From an uncultured Bacteroides sp. (GTDB lineage: Bacteria > Bacteroidota > Bacteroidia > Bacteroidales > Bacteroidaceae), in contig NZ_CAUCSQ010000017.1 in assembly GCF_958445495.1 (NCBI RefSeq), forward strand, positions 1-64,000: a DNA stretch of 64,000 bases, read 5' to 3'. Below are positions 10,346 to 19,618 of the stretch, one piece after another. How positions within the stretch are numbered: position 1 is the stretch's first letter; each line of letters begins with the position of its first letter. Made by a program: the position numbers and the translations under genes. The notes under the pieces were generated by a model. That model saw only the letters and a list, made by a program, of their open reading frames with translations. It searched no databases and had not been told where the DNA came from.

Positions 10346-12660
10346 TAGTCTTCCTTCTGCGATGCCTCCTTGTCCGCCTTATAAGTATCCAAAGCATCCT
10401 TAAACGTCTCTTCCCTGATGTCACCGTCCGACTCGGCTATAGAAATATATTTCTCATCCCTTTTAAAACACTCCACCAATTCCAGCCCCGCCATATAGTC
10501 ATTATCCATCCTCATATAAATAATCGCCCTCAAATAATGGGTCAACGGGTCATCGGCAGGCAGCTTCTTAGCCAGTCTTTCCGCTTCTTCGTTGTAATTC
10601 CTCTGATTCATCGCCAGACACATAACCACCCCGTTTACGGGAGTACTGTTTTTCACAAAAGAGAAAGTACGTTTCCGCCTGTCTATCTCCTGCAGGCTAA
10701 GGTTGGGAGAAGCCTTATAATAACCTCCCAGGCAAAAAGCATACGCTTTCAGCGTATCATTCCTCTCCGTATCGGGCAAAATCTGAGCCATCACGCTCGC
10801 ATTGGCGAAATCCTCCGCCTTCAGGTACATAGCCAACTGGTTCGCAACAACCTCTTCCACATTGACTACCTTCATAAGCCTTCCGTCCATTCTTCTCTCC
10901 ACATTGCATCTTCTCACCGAACGGTCTATCAGCTTATCGAGAATCTTGACATCAAACGTGTCTCTTTTCAGGTAGGAAGAAGCAAGGTTGTTGGCGGCAA
11001 GCACCCAGGGAACAGAATCGGGGGAAATCTCGATAGAATAGTCATAAGCCCTCTTATACAGTTCTTCCAGCTCTTTCGGGTCTTTCACCATATTGAACAA
11101 GTTCCAATACTCATACAGTTCGAATTGTTTCTTGCCGGAACGGTAATCGGGGTCATTCTTGTAGCGGTACATGATTTCATCAGGGGTCAATGCCCGGTAA
11201 ATCTCCGCCTGGTACTCACACTTCATCGTACGCAGTTTCGTCAGGCGTTCCTTGATGACAGTGTCATAGAAAGGCAACTTCTTGACCTGTATGGACTGCG
11301 TATCCCGGCTTTTCGGATATTTCTCCGCAATCTCGCGCACAGCAGCCGCTTCCGCCAGCAACGAATCCTGCTCCAGGATATCCGCCAGCTCCGTCCAGCT
11401 AGCCACACGCGAATCATTGGGCGTGAACGTATAAAGGCGCTTCATCGTATAAGCCGGGATAACCGAATAAACCAACGAACGCGCATAAGCAAGCCTCCGT
11501 TGCGACAATGCCGCATTAAAAGCATAGGCCCCTTCCGGAGAAGAGACACTGCTGAGATGCAATTCTTTCAGAGTCGAACTTTCTCCGTTGATGATATTCA
11601 ACAGTTTTTCTTTCAGCTTATTCAACTGGATATCATTATTGGGGTCATTCGGGTCCAGTTCCGCCTTGCCGACCAAGAAACTCAACGAGATGTTCTCCAC
11701 GCCGGTCCTCAATTCCCGTTTGGGCCTTTCCTCATACTTCTTAGGGTCAAGGTCGTATGAATTCAAAGAATATTCGAGAAACTTCAACGGTTTTCTGGGA
11801 CACCGGGTCGACAAAGGAAGGCTGTCCGAATAATAGGGACCCAGATAATCTTCCACCTGCATCTTCGCAAACACCTGAAAATTATCCTTCGTATTCGGCA
11901 CTACAACCGTGTCATTCCATGTATATTTCGCCTTGTCCGTTGTCAGTACGGTCTCCTGGATATACGGCAACAGAGAATCATTCTCCATATCATACCCCAT
12001 CCTGCGTTCCTGAGTCAAATCGTACTGCTCTCCGTCATATACCTTGGGAAGCCGGTAATGGGTAAGCTCTTTATTCCGGCTGTTGTTCACCACATACGGC
12101 TGGATAATCATCCGGGCATTGTTTTTCCCTATCTGCTGGGGCACATTGACCCCGACATTATTCAGGTAAATCACATTTCCGTACTGCTCGCCCGTAGCTT
12201 CCATAGGAAGCACGACCTTGCTGATACCGATGACATTCACGGTTTCCAGTACAATTCCGGCATCCACCTGAGTGGTAATCTCCAGCCTTCCGTTCACCTT
12301 CTCCAATACGGGCTTGCCAATGCCGACCTTAATCACCAAAGCCCCGTTCTCCGGCACTTGCACAGCATAAAAACCTGTCGGGTCGGGAATCTCATAAGAA
12401 GCTTCCATCGTCACACTGATATTTTCCTTGCTCAATTCCGCCATCAAATCTTCCGCCTCGGATACCGTATTCAAATAATAAACCCTGACATCAATCTTCT
12501 CAGGATTAAAAGGTATCGGCTTTTTCTCCCTGCGGGTCGCTTCCTGGTCCAGTACTCTGCCGGCAATCGTCTTCCGGGCCTGCGCATACATCCCGGAATG
12601 AAAAGACAGATAACCAAGTAACGGCAATGCCATGAATAAAACTTTCCACATCCTTCTCAT
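10345..12660 (-). CDS. OmpA-like/TPR periplasmic or outer-membrane protein (operon gene 8)
   Basis: 771 residues with a signal peptide cleaved near AQA (about residue 28). Residues 30-140 look like a carboxypeptidase-regulatory (CarboxypepD_reg-like) beta domain. Residues 320-400 resemble a diverged OmpA C-terminal peptidoglycan-binding domain (SFLVGKAEL..., then SSPEGAYAFN.ALSQRR). The C-terminal third (about 560-740) is helical and TPR-like. Similar OmpA/TPR proteins accompany fimbrillin clusters in Bacteroidota. It may tie the surface fibre machinery to peptidoglycan. It lies 31 bases after the DUF3575 gene and overlaps the next start by one base. Confidence 0.75.
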   Translation of the reverse strand: MRRMWKVLFMALPLLGYLSFHSGMYAQARKTIAGRVLDQEATRREKKPIPFNPEKIDVRVYYLNTVSEAEDLMAELSKENISVTMEASYEIPDPTGFYAVQVPENGALVIKVGIGKPVLEKVNGRLEITTQVDAGIVLETVNVIGISKVVLPMEATGEQYGNVIYLNNVGVNVPQQIGKNNARMIIQPYVVNNSRNKELTHYRLPKVYDGEQYDLTQERRMGYDMENDSLLPYIQETVLTTDKAKYTWNDTVVVPNTKDNFQVFAKMQVEDYLGPYYSDSLPLSTRCPRKPLKFLEYSLNSYDLDPKKYEERPKRELRTGVENISLSFLVGKAELDPNDPNNDIQLNKLKEKLLNIINGESSTLKELHLSSVSSPEGAYAFNAALSQRRLAYARSLVYSVIPAYTMKRLYTFTPNDSRVASWTELADILEQDSLLAEAAAVREIAEKYPKSRDTQSIQVKKLPFYDTVIKERLTKLRTMKCEYQAEIYRALTPDEIMYRYKNDPDYRSGKKQFELYEYWNLFNMVKDPKELEELYKRAYDYSIEISPDSVPWVLAANNLASSYLKRDTFDVKILDKLIDRSVRRCNVERRMDGRLMKVVNVEEVVANQLAMYLKAEDFANASVMAQILPDTERNDTLKAYAFCLGGYYKASPNLSLQEIDRRKRTFSFVKNSTPVNGVVMCLAMNQRNYNEEAERLAKKLPADDPLTHYLRAIIYMRMDNDYMAGLELVECFKRDEKYISIAESDGDIREETFKDALDTYKADKEASQKED

Positions 12661-12691
12661 CTTTACGACCTGTGCTACTCTGTTAAAAAAA

Positions 12692-13258
12692 CTATTTGAT
12701 TATATAAGAAATGGATACCCCCAGCTTGGTCGGAAGCAATTTGTATCCGTGAGCATTCACTTTCCCCAATCCGTCTGCCGTATAATCGTCCAGATTATCA
12801 TATATGTTATACTGCTTATGGCGGAACAGGACAACCCCGAACCCGCCATAAAATTCCAGATTCATCCGTTTCATGATATGAAGCGAATAACCGACCGTCA
12901 ACCCTACTCCTCCGGCGTCGCCGTTATATCTTTTCTCTCCCCATTTAATGTTATAACTGGCAGCCAGTGCCGATATGCCCACATATTCCCGCACCATAGG
13001 ACGCCCGTTGAACCAGTAGCGGAACTCCGGCTGGCAACCGACAATCTTGATATCTTTCCCGTAAGGCTTATATCCCACAAAAGCAGACAAATCAAGACTC
13101 GTCCGCTCGCCGGTAACTATTTCACACCCCAAGTTCGGAACTGTTCCCAACCACATCAGGCCATTGGTCTTTACCGCAACCTGCTGTGCCGAAATATCTT
13201 GAAAACCGGCAAGGCATGCGAAAACAAGGAACAGGATTTTGATTATCTGCTTCATCAT
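12692..13258 (-). CDS. DUF3575 family outer-membrane protein (operon gene 7)
   Basis: About 188 residues with a signal peptide ending near ISAQ. After cleavage comes QVAVKTNGLMW, the typical opening of DUF3575 beta-barrel proteins, followed by alternating strands (FRYWFNGRP, GGFGVVLFR) and a C-terminal LGVSISYIIK. Such proteins recur in Bacteroides fimbrillin clusters, but their biochemical role is unknown. The ATG at 13258 overlaps the previous stop as ATGA, supporting this start over the longer reading from 13285. Confidence 0.82.
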   Translation of the reverse strand: MMKQIIKILFLVFACLAGFQDISAQQVAVKTNGLMWLGTVPNLGCEIVTGERTSLDLSAFVGYKPYGKDIKIVGCQPEFRYWFNGRPMVREYVGISALAASYNIKWGEKRYNGDAGGVGLTVGYSLHIMKRMNLEFYGGFGVVLFRHKQYNIYDNLDDYTADGLGKVNAHGYKLLPTKLGVSISYIIK

Positions 13259-14373
13259 TTTATTTTTATCGATACATCGTAACATTTATTCTTATCAGCT
13301 TCCCAGGCATCTACACCGACATTGGATATAGACACGTCTTTCGGCTGGAAGTTAACCTGCAGCTTCGTGATACAGCCCGCCTTAAAAGAAATATTTATGT
13401 TGTTCGGGTCATTCGGATTGTACCTGTACACCTCATAAGCCTGCGCATTTCCCCATCCGTCCCTCACATTATAAATGACAGAACTCACCACCGTGTTGGA
13501 AGGCAGGAGAAAGGACGCGACCGGATTGCCGGTTTTCACAGGCGTCTCTTTCGGGTCGCTGTAAGTCATTGAAATCCCGTCCGGTATGGGATAGCAAATC
13601 CCATTCGGGTGTACCGGGTCATTCACTCCGATAAACTTCGGGGAGAAAGAAAGCGCCCCGTCTTCCAGGGACATATACCCGCTTTCCCCGACCAGTGCGG
13701 ATACCTGTACCGATACAATATCATAATTACTCTGTGCGAGTTTCAGGCTAGTCGTATAAAAACAAAGGTCCAAACGGGCCATGGCATGCTTCAATTGAAG
13801 ATGAATCGGCCTGCCGCCCACTTCCGAATAAGCTTTCAGCGTTTGCCCGGTGTACATATAGTCCTCCGTCTCACGCATATCGTCTATATTCAGTTTCCAG
13901 GGAACAGCCATCGCCACTTTCCCTTCAAACTCTTGCCGTGACGTAGTTTCCACATAGGGATAATAGGCATAGAATGCAAGTGCCGCCTTGTTCCCTCGCG
14001 GAAACCGGGCTTTATTGGCTGCCTGCAGATTATCATATCCCGAAACATAGGTATAGGGTTCATTATATAGATTTTCCTGGAACTCTTCCCGCAAGCTTTT
14101 GTCTGTCATGTTACAAGCGCTATTGTCGCCTCCCTCGACAGCAGGAATACCAAAAACGCCTATTTTGGCATTGTTCCCCAGTTCATTGACCGGGCCGCGG
14201 GTTACATCGCCTACAATATCGGTTATGACAGATGACACAACGCTGGAGCTGAAACTGATTTCAGCTCCCACGTTGTCATCGGTCTGAACCGGTCCGTCAG
14301 CCGCCTGTTCCTCCTCTTTACTGCAAGAGACGAGCAAACAAAGACATAATATTCCGGTAATCCATCGATTCAT
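13255..14373 (-). CDS. Fimbrillin-like lipoprotein (operon gene 6)
   Basis: 372 residues. The short signal peptide ends in lipobox LVSC, followed by SKEEE, a close match to the Bacteroides lipoprotein export signal, so surface exposure is expected. The body has fimbrillin-family hallmarks: an early TRGPVNELG strand region, FYAYYPY in the first half, a lipid-distal L.HAMARLDL motif, and a C-terminal V.AWEA. It is one of four consecutive fimbrillin-type genes and sits 18 bases after the previous stop. Structural subunit or anchor is inferred. The sequence does not distinguish FimA/Mfa1-like from FimB/Mfa2-like roles. Confidence 0.85.
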   Translation of the reverse strand: MNRWITGILCLCLLVSCSKEEEQAADGPVQTDDNVGAEISFSSSVVSSVITDIVGDVTRGPVNELGNNAKIGVFGIPAVEGGDNSACNMTDKSLREEFQENLYNEPYTYVSGYDNLQAANKARFPRGNKAALAFYAYYPYVETTSRQEFEGKVAMAVPWKLNIDDMRETEDYMYTGQTLKAYSEVGGRPIHLQLKHAMARLDLCFYTTSLKLAQSNYDIVSVQVSALVGESGYMSLEDGALSFSPKFIGVNDPVHPNGICYPIPDGISMTYSDPKETPVKTGNPVASFLLPSNTVVSSVIYNVRDGWGNAQAYEVYRYNPNDPNNINISFKAGCITKLQVNFQPKDVSISNVGVDAWEADKNKCYDVSIKIK

Positions 14374-14391
14374 ACCTAAGAAAAATACTGG

Positions 14392-15483
14392 TTAGTTAAC
14401 TTCTTCTTCAATACTGCCTCCCGGCACCCAATCTTTCACGCTCACGTTGGAGATTTTAACCTGACGCATTCCGTATATAGTCAGAACCACCTGATAACAA
14501 GTACCGGCAGCGAAAGGAAGCTTGTCATTCGTATATAACGTGATGGCGTTCCCCTCATGCGATTCATTTTTCGGGTCCACCAATTCCATTGAGATTTTAT
14601 AATAATCGGAAGGATAAACGGCAACCGCACCCGCCAGTTTCCCCTTCTGTTCTTCTCCCTGTCCGGGGAAAGGAGGAATCAGCAAGTCGTCATTACCGGT
14701 GCTTTTAAACACGGTGATGTCCTTTATCGAAGGATTGGAAGCCGTAGTCAGGGTAGAAGCCGAGTTGTTCTTATCAGCCAGAGTCAAGACCAGATTGGTC
14801 GGCACATTCTCTATGGTAATGTTTTTAACTTTCAGCTCTTCCGTGTCTTCATCCCCTTTTTTCACGTAAAAATCCAGCTTCGTCAATTTATGTTCCAAAG
14901 TAAGCGTCGGATGCAAATCTTCTATTTTATCCCCGTCTTTGAGGTGCTGGCGATAATATTTAGCATTATAGCCGTCCGCATATTTGCTGACGGCAGAACC
15001 CGCAAGGATATCCGTAGAGCCGGTCACGTCAGTATAATTTACAGTCACTTTGTTCCTGGTCTTCGTTACAGACGCTTTAGGATAACATGCATAAAAAGAA
15101 AAGCTCTTCTTCGAATCAAAAGGATAATAATACGTTTCTTCCTTTTCACCCTTAGCATCTTTCAATGTGACACTGCCTTTACTAACCGCAGCGACTATGC
15201 AGCCATTCTCCGCGTCCTTGAACAATACGGATTCGCTATCCGTCCAGTCCGCATCGCTTTCTTTCGCCAATCCTATCAACGAGATTTCTTCAGTTCCGGG
15301 CCATCCGCCGTCAGGAACCAATGCGCGGGATTGTTCAACAGCAGCCTCCACATTAACCCCGTTGAACTGAACTTCCATCAGGTCATTCTCGCCCGGAAGA
15401 ACATTTTCCTGTTCTTTCACATCCTCAGAACAACTTACAAACGTAGCGCAAGCTACCATTGCAAACAATAAATTCTTTTTCAT
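14392..15483 (-). CDS. Fimbrillin-like lipoprotein (operon gene 5)
   Basis: About 363 residues. The signal peptide ends in lipobox FVSC followed by SEDVKEQE (acidic export pattern). The order of motifs matches the sister genes: an SFYACYP strand, then LTLEHKLTKLDF, and a C-terminal VSVKDWVPGGS, the VxxW.PGG signature closing the fimbrillin fold. I prefer the second ATG (15483), directly before KKNLL. It is the most lysine-rich of the set, with many short-loop insertions, as expected for a surface subunit under antigenic pressure (inference). It is 32 bases from its upstream neighbour. Confidence 0.85.
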   Translation of the reverse strand: MKKNLLFAMVACATFVSCSEDVKEQENVLPGENDLMEVQFNGVNVEAAVEQSRALVPDGGWPGTEEISLIGLAKESDADWTDSESVLFKDAENGCIVAAVSKGSVTLKDAKGEKEETYYYPFDSKKSFSFYACYPKASVTKTRNKVTVNYTDVTGSTDILAGSAVSKYADGYNAKYYRQHLKDGDKIEDLHPTLTLEHKLTKLDFYVKKGDEDTEELKVKNITIENVPTNLVLTLADKNNSASTLTTASNPSIKDITVFKSTGNDDLLIPPFPGQGEEQKGKLAGAVAVYPSDYYKISMELVDPKNESHEGNAITLYTNDKLPFAAGTCYQVVLTIYGMRQVKISNVSVKDWVPGGSIEEEVN

Positions 15484-15515
15484 ACACAATCATTAATTAT
15501 ATTAATATTAATAGC

Positions 15516-16865
15516 TTATTTCTCCATATCCGGGTCCCAGACAATATCACCGCCGGGAGTCCATTTCTCCAGTTCGGCGTTTACCGTAATCCTTTGAAGG
15601 GCACGCACCGTAATCGTTATATTGTAAGAGGAAGAAGGACTGAACTCCGTCAAGCCTCCCCCTTGGACATCCTCCGCCTTAATTGTCTTTTCATAAGTAA
15701 ACAGATGATTGTTTTCAGGAATCAATGTCTGGTTATCATCTGAATCATAATATTGGGCAACGACTATCTTTATGTCATATTCCGATTCCGGCGACACCAG
15801 CAAAGCCTCGCCTACAGGCACTGCAGTCCCGTCCGGCGAATGATAGCGGCCCAACACATCTTCCAATGTCAGCCCCTCTTTCTCCACAGCGGCTTTCAAT
15901 TTGGACTTCGTATCGTATTTCCCTTGATTGGCAGGCAAATAAGGATTGAACCTGCCGTCTTTCGAATTCAAATACCCGTTACTTTCCGCATTCAAATCCT
16001 GCATCGTCCTGCCATCTTCCCCCACACGCTCTTTCAGAGACAGAAAGTCCGATGCATTCTCCCAGGCAATAGCCTCTTTGCCATCCTTATACTTCTCATC
16101 GGAATAAATAAAAATCAGTTCGCCTTTCTTACGGGATTTCACCCGAATCTCACGCACATAGACTTCGGCAGCCCCTTTGTCACTCTCACCGCTCTCACGT
16201 TTCACCTTAAAAGTCAGACGGGTCAGCAAATGCTCAAAAAGCAACTTCGGATGAATCCCCTTGCGGGCTGCCTGCGCGCTATAAGCCCCGTCTCCGTTTT
16301 CACCGTTCCGTTCCGCTCTGCCGCGCAACAAATCCTGCGTCCCGTCTATCTCGAAAGGAACCGAATAATATTTCTTACCGGCATTGTAACGCCCGTCCGC
16401 ATTAGCGGCACTAACGGTACCGTCGTCATAATACCCCCAAAAATCGAACTCTCCGCTCCGGGGGTAATACAAATGCCCCCTGGCATCATCCCACTCCAGG
16501 CTGCTGCTGTTTTCCGTAGCTATCCCTACCCGTCCGGCACTCTCCGTATCGGACGACTTAAACGGCCAATTGATTTTTTCTCCGGGATTCTCCATCGAAG
16601 AAGGGATTTCTCCCTTTCTCACAGAGTAAATACGCAACCTTTGTCCGCTCCACTTATTGTCAATCTCCGTTCCGTTACCGCCTACCGTACCCGTCCCCCT
16701 TGTTACGGAAACGGCATCGAAAGCGGCCGAAAGCAAAATAGGTTGCGGTACATTCTCGTTGCCGGCTCCCGTCCCGCCCCCCGTCTCATCCGGAACGGCG
16801 GAGTCCTTAGAACAAGAAACAAAAACAGCCGCCAACAACATCGTACCAAGCAAAATCTTTTTCAT
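15516..16865 (-). CDS. Fimbrillin-like lipoprotein (operon gene 4)
   Basis: About 449 residues from the ATG before KKILLG. A longer reading to 16904 adds 13 residues ahead of the signal peptide and is unlikely. The lipobox is FVSC, followed by SKDSAVPDE. A Gly-rich linker (GGGTGAGN) separates the anchor from the body. The body contains FWGYYDDG, the LFEHLLTRLTF motif shared with its sisters, and a C-terminal ELEKWTPGGDI. The closing W-x-P-G-G-D-I is the clearest shared signature with genes 3 and 5. Likely a surface or fimbrial subunit. Confidence 0.85.
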   Translation of the reverse strand: MKKILLGTMLLAAVFVSCSKDSAVPDETGGGTGAGNENVPQPILLSAAFDAVSVTRGTGTVGGNGTEIDNKWSGQRLRIYSVRKGEIPSSMENPGEKINWPFKSSDTESAGRVGIATENSSSLEWDDARGHLYYPRSGEFDFWGYYDDGTVSAANADGRYNAGKKYYSVPFEIDGTQDLLRGRAERNGENGDGAYSAQAARKGIHPKLLFEHLLTRLTFKVKRESGESDKGAAEVYVREIRVKSRKKGELIFIYSDEKYKDGKEAIAWENASDFLSLKERVGEDGRTMQDLNAESNGYLNSKDGRFNPYLPANQGKYDTKSKLKAAVEKEGLTLEDVLGRYHSPDGTAVPVGEALLVSPESEYDIKIVVAQYYDSDDNQTLIPENNHLFTYEKTIKAEDVQGGGLTEFSPSSSYNITITVRALQRITVNAELEKWTPGGDIVWDPDMEK

Positions 16866-16923
16866 ACATCCAATCTTTAAGATTATACAGTTATTACATT
16901 TCATGCATTTACATTTCTCCCCT

Positions 16924-18285
16924 CTATCCTTCAGGTTTCAAATCGATATCTCCTCCCGGTTTCCATTCCCCGATTGCCACATCCGACTCTATCCGCTGGC
17001 GTCCGTACACCCCCAAGCGGACAACATAGCCTTTCCCGCTCTCGAACGTTTCGCCCTCTTCGGGAGGATATACGTCTACCTTGAAAGTCTCCCCTTCGTA
17101 TTCAGCCCCTTCCAGCTCTCCTTCCAGCCTTATCTCCAACGTATAGAACGGCTGCGGAGCCAACAGCACGGAACCTTCCAAATCTTGTCCATGCCGGTTG
17201 TAATAGAATTCCGAAGGTATTTTCTTGTCTTCTTCCCAATACGGGGCAGACTCGCTCAAATTGCCCGTAGTAGTCCGGAAAACAATATTCCCCTCTTCAA
17301 CCGCTTTCTTCTGTACAAGAATAGGAGCCGTCCCCTCTTCCGGCGAATCCGTAAACCGGACACCCAGCGGATATTCCTCCGGATTATTCGTTGCCACGGT
17401 AAATACCCCTTTCGTCTGCGGATTCACCACCTTTATAGAAGCTATCTCCAACCGGTAACAGTCCGAATTTTCCCCATCCTCCAGTTCGCCTGCCGGATAA
17501 ATCGCGAACCTCAAGCAAGTCAAATGGTGCTCAAACTCAAAAACAGGAGACAAATCATAATTACCGGAATACGCACTAAACGCGCAATCCAGGATTTTAT
17601 CCTTATTGGGATTGTCTTTCAGCCTGTCAACCTGCACGGAAGTAGGTGTCGCCATAGAAGTCATCAAATCCTGCTGCCCGTTGATGGCGACATCGAAATA
17701 AATGCGGTCATGCGTCCGCCGGAAATTGCTTACTTCGGCATCGTCCACATAATAGGCAAAGAAATTATACGGTCTTTCCCTGTCCACTACATTGTAATAA
17801 ACGGGGGCGTCCGTGTCGCCCTCCTCTTTCGTCCAGTACAGATAGGAATAGCTTTCCTGCTCTATATACGTCTCTTTTCCTCTTAAAACGGACATTTCCC
17901 CGCCCTGCTCCGTCCCGTCTTTCTTGCCCGGACGGGTAGCGTCTATCAAACAACTGTTCTCATCCGTGTTTTCCGGGTCGTCCCAGCATATACTCAAATC
18001 GGTATCCGTCCCTCTGGCAAAAGCATATACGTAGAAACGGGCATTATTCCACTGGATAAAATCCGTCTCCGATGAATTCTCGCCCGACAAAGAGCCGAAT
18101 GCGCCGGTACTGCGGGTTTCCGTTACATAAGAAGCATTGCCGATTCGCAAAGTCACGGGCACGGGCTCCTGTTCATAACCTACATCCGGTTTCTGAATGT
18201 CCTCCTCCCCTGTATAAGTAGTAGACGAGCAAGATGCCAGCACCGCTCCACAAACTAGAAATAATAGAATATGTCTCCGTTTCAT
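16924..18285 (-). CDS. Fimbrillin-like lipoprotein (operon gene 3)
   Basis: 453 residues; lipobox LASC then SSTTYTGEED. The body carries NFFAYYVDDAE, an FEFEHHLTCLRF strand equivalent to the L.H.LT.L motif of the sister genes, and ends AIGEWKPGGDIDL. At 453 residues it and gene 4 are the larger of the series. It sits 13 bases after the DUF5119-like gene, so it is certainly co-transcribed. The mid-operon position next to the anchor-like lipoprotein would suit a major subunit, but this is inference. Confidence 0.85.
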   Translation of the reverse strand: MKRRHILLFLVCGAVLASCSSTTYTGEEDIQKPDVGYEQEPVPVTLRIGNASYVTETRSTGAFGSLSGENSSETDFIQWNNARFYVYAFARGTDTDLSICWDDPENTDENSCLIDATRPGKKDGTEQGGEMSVLRGKETYIEQESYSYLYWTKEEGDTDAPVYYNVVDRERPYNFFAYYVDDAEVSNFRRTHDRIYFDVAINGQQDLMTSMATPTSVQVDRLKDNPNKDKILDCAFSAYSGNYDLSPVFEFEHHLTCLRFAIYPAGELEDGENSDCYRLEIASIKVVNPQTKGVFTVATNNPEEYPLGVRFTDSPEEGTAPILVQKKAVEEGNIVFRTTTGNLSESAPYWEEDKKIPSEFYYNRHGQDLEGSVLLAPQPFYTLEIRLEGELEGAEYEGETFKVDVYPPEEGETFESGKGYVVRLGVYGRQRIESDVAIGEWKPGGDIDLKPEG

Positions 18286-18298
18286 TTACACTCCTTGT

Positions 18299-19618
18299 TT
18301 AGATATCCACATCCACAAAAGCCTCGTCCCAACCTTTCACGCCGTCGGAATTTCCGGCTATCACTTTCTTCGCGTTAATCTGTATGTTATGGGAGACACG
18401 GACTGTTCCCTCATCAACAACTTTCTCGCGTATATTGGAATATCCGGTGGCCTTAGTCAGATTAGCTTCCGCAATCTCGGACGATATATTGCATGAGGTG
18501 CGTATCGTGCGTTCGCCTCCGTCCGACAGGGTGACCTTCATTGCCAGACGCAAAATTCCGGGACCCGAAATCGCATGCACATCAGGACCGGGCATCAGCC
18601 CGAAAGCGTCGATATACCCTTTATAAGTAATCGTTTTCACACGCCCGTTGCCATCCGTCTCCGTCTTCACCCCGTCTTCTTCGGTAGTCAGGAACATCCG
18701 CCTCAGAGAGTTCGTATAAAGCAGCCCGTCCGCCAAACCGACTTCCGGTATGACGCCTGCGATTTCCAGATACAATTGCGAAGGCTCCACAATCAAAGAC
18801 TCGTTTCCGATACCGCTATTGTCAAAGTCCATAGTGAAAGTGAAAAAAATACGCTGGGTCAAGGCAGACGGGACGAAAGTCTGCGTATATGTCTTTCCCA
18901 CAGTGAATTTCGCATAATTCACCCGGCTGACGAACACGCGCCCCGGCGAAGATACGAATTTATATCCCGGATTAAAATCCATCCATACTTTCTCCTTGTC
19001 TTCCGCATCCGGCTCCAGACTCGGATAGTCCTCCTCTTTCAACAATTCATTACACAGGCGAATCTCTTTCACACTGACCGAAGGGTCATCCAGATACTCC
19101 TGCAAGTTCAACACCTTCAACCGTTCGTCGTCCTTAGTGAAAGCCATCATAAAATATTCTCCGCCTAAAACGGGAGTTTCATCCTGCGGAACCAGATTTT
19201 CCGGTTCTTCCGGCGTTACAGGGGTCTCCGGCTCTTCCGCAGCATCTGTCTTTCCCGAAGCATCCGGCAGTGCAGCATTCCCCGTTCCGTCAGAGCTTCC
19301 CGACCCGTCAGGAGTATCCGGCGTATCGGGAACCTCCGGTACATCAGGAACATCCGGCTTCTCCGAATCGCCGGCAGGCATCAGAAAAGCCCCGTCCTCC
19401 GCACGTGTCGTAAAGCAACAATGATACGTGTTCAAAATACGCGCCGCAACCAAGTACATTTGTTCCGGTTTTTCCGAAGCATAGTCTCCCCACTCATAAT
19501 TGACTTTCAGGGAAGCTACATGAGGATGCGAAGCCTCTTCACACAAATCGACCTCAGTACACCCGGCAGACAAACAAGCAAACACGGCAGCTAAACAGAA
19601 TTTATATTTCCCCTTCAT
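18299..19618 (-). CDS. DUF5119-like anchor lipoprotein with Pro/Asp-rich linker (operon gene 2)
   Basis: 439 residues; signal peptide with lipobox SAGC then TEVDLCEE. The N-terminal part, with a HPH motif followed by a VNYEW strand and a run of hydrophobic strands, resembles the DUF5119/FimB-type lipoproteins that accompany Bacteroides fimbrial clusters. Residues about 85-155 form a low-complexity linker of PDVPDVPEVPDTPDTP type, then Gly/Ser and Glu/Pro runs. This splits the N-terminal domain and probably varies in length between strains. The ATG overlaps the upstream stop (ATGA), so translation is coupled to gene 1. An anchor or assembly role is inferred. Confidence 0.72.
   Translation of the reverse strand: MKGKYKFCLAAVFACLSAGCTEVDLCEEASHPHVASLKVNYEWGDYASEKPEQMYLVAARILNTYHCCFTTRAEDGAFLMPAGDSEKPDVPDVPEVPDTPDTPDGSGSSDGTGNAALPDASGKTDAAEEPETPVTPEEPENLVPQDETPVLGGEYFMMAFTKDDERLKVLNLQEYLDDPSVSVKEIRLCNELLKEEDYPSLEPDAEDKEKVWMDFNPGYKFVSSPGRVFVSRVNYAKFTVGKTYTQTFVPSALTQRIFFTFTMDFDNSGIGNESLIVEPSQLYLEIAGVIPEVGLADGLLYTNSLRRMFLTTEEDGVKTETDGNGRVKTITYKGYIDAFGLMPGPDVHAISGPGILRLAMKVTLSDGGERTIRTSCNISSEIAEANLTKATGYSNIREKVVDEGTVRVSHNIQINAKKVIAGNSDGVKGWDEAFVDVDI

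Noticed and set aside
13255..18285. SusD-like nutrient-binding lipoproteins
   Set aside because: The proteins are beta-rich with fimbrillin-type C-termini and lack the helical TPR pattern of SusD; no SusC partner is present.
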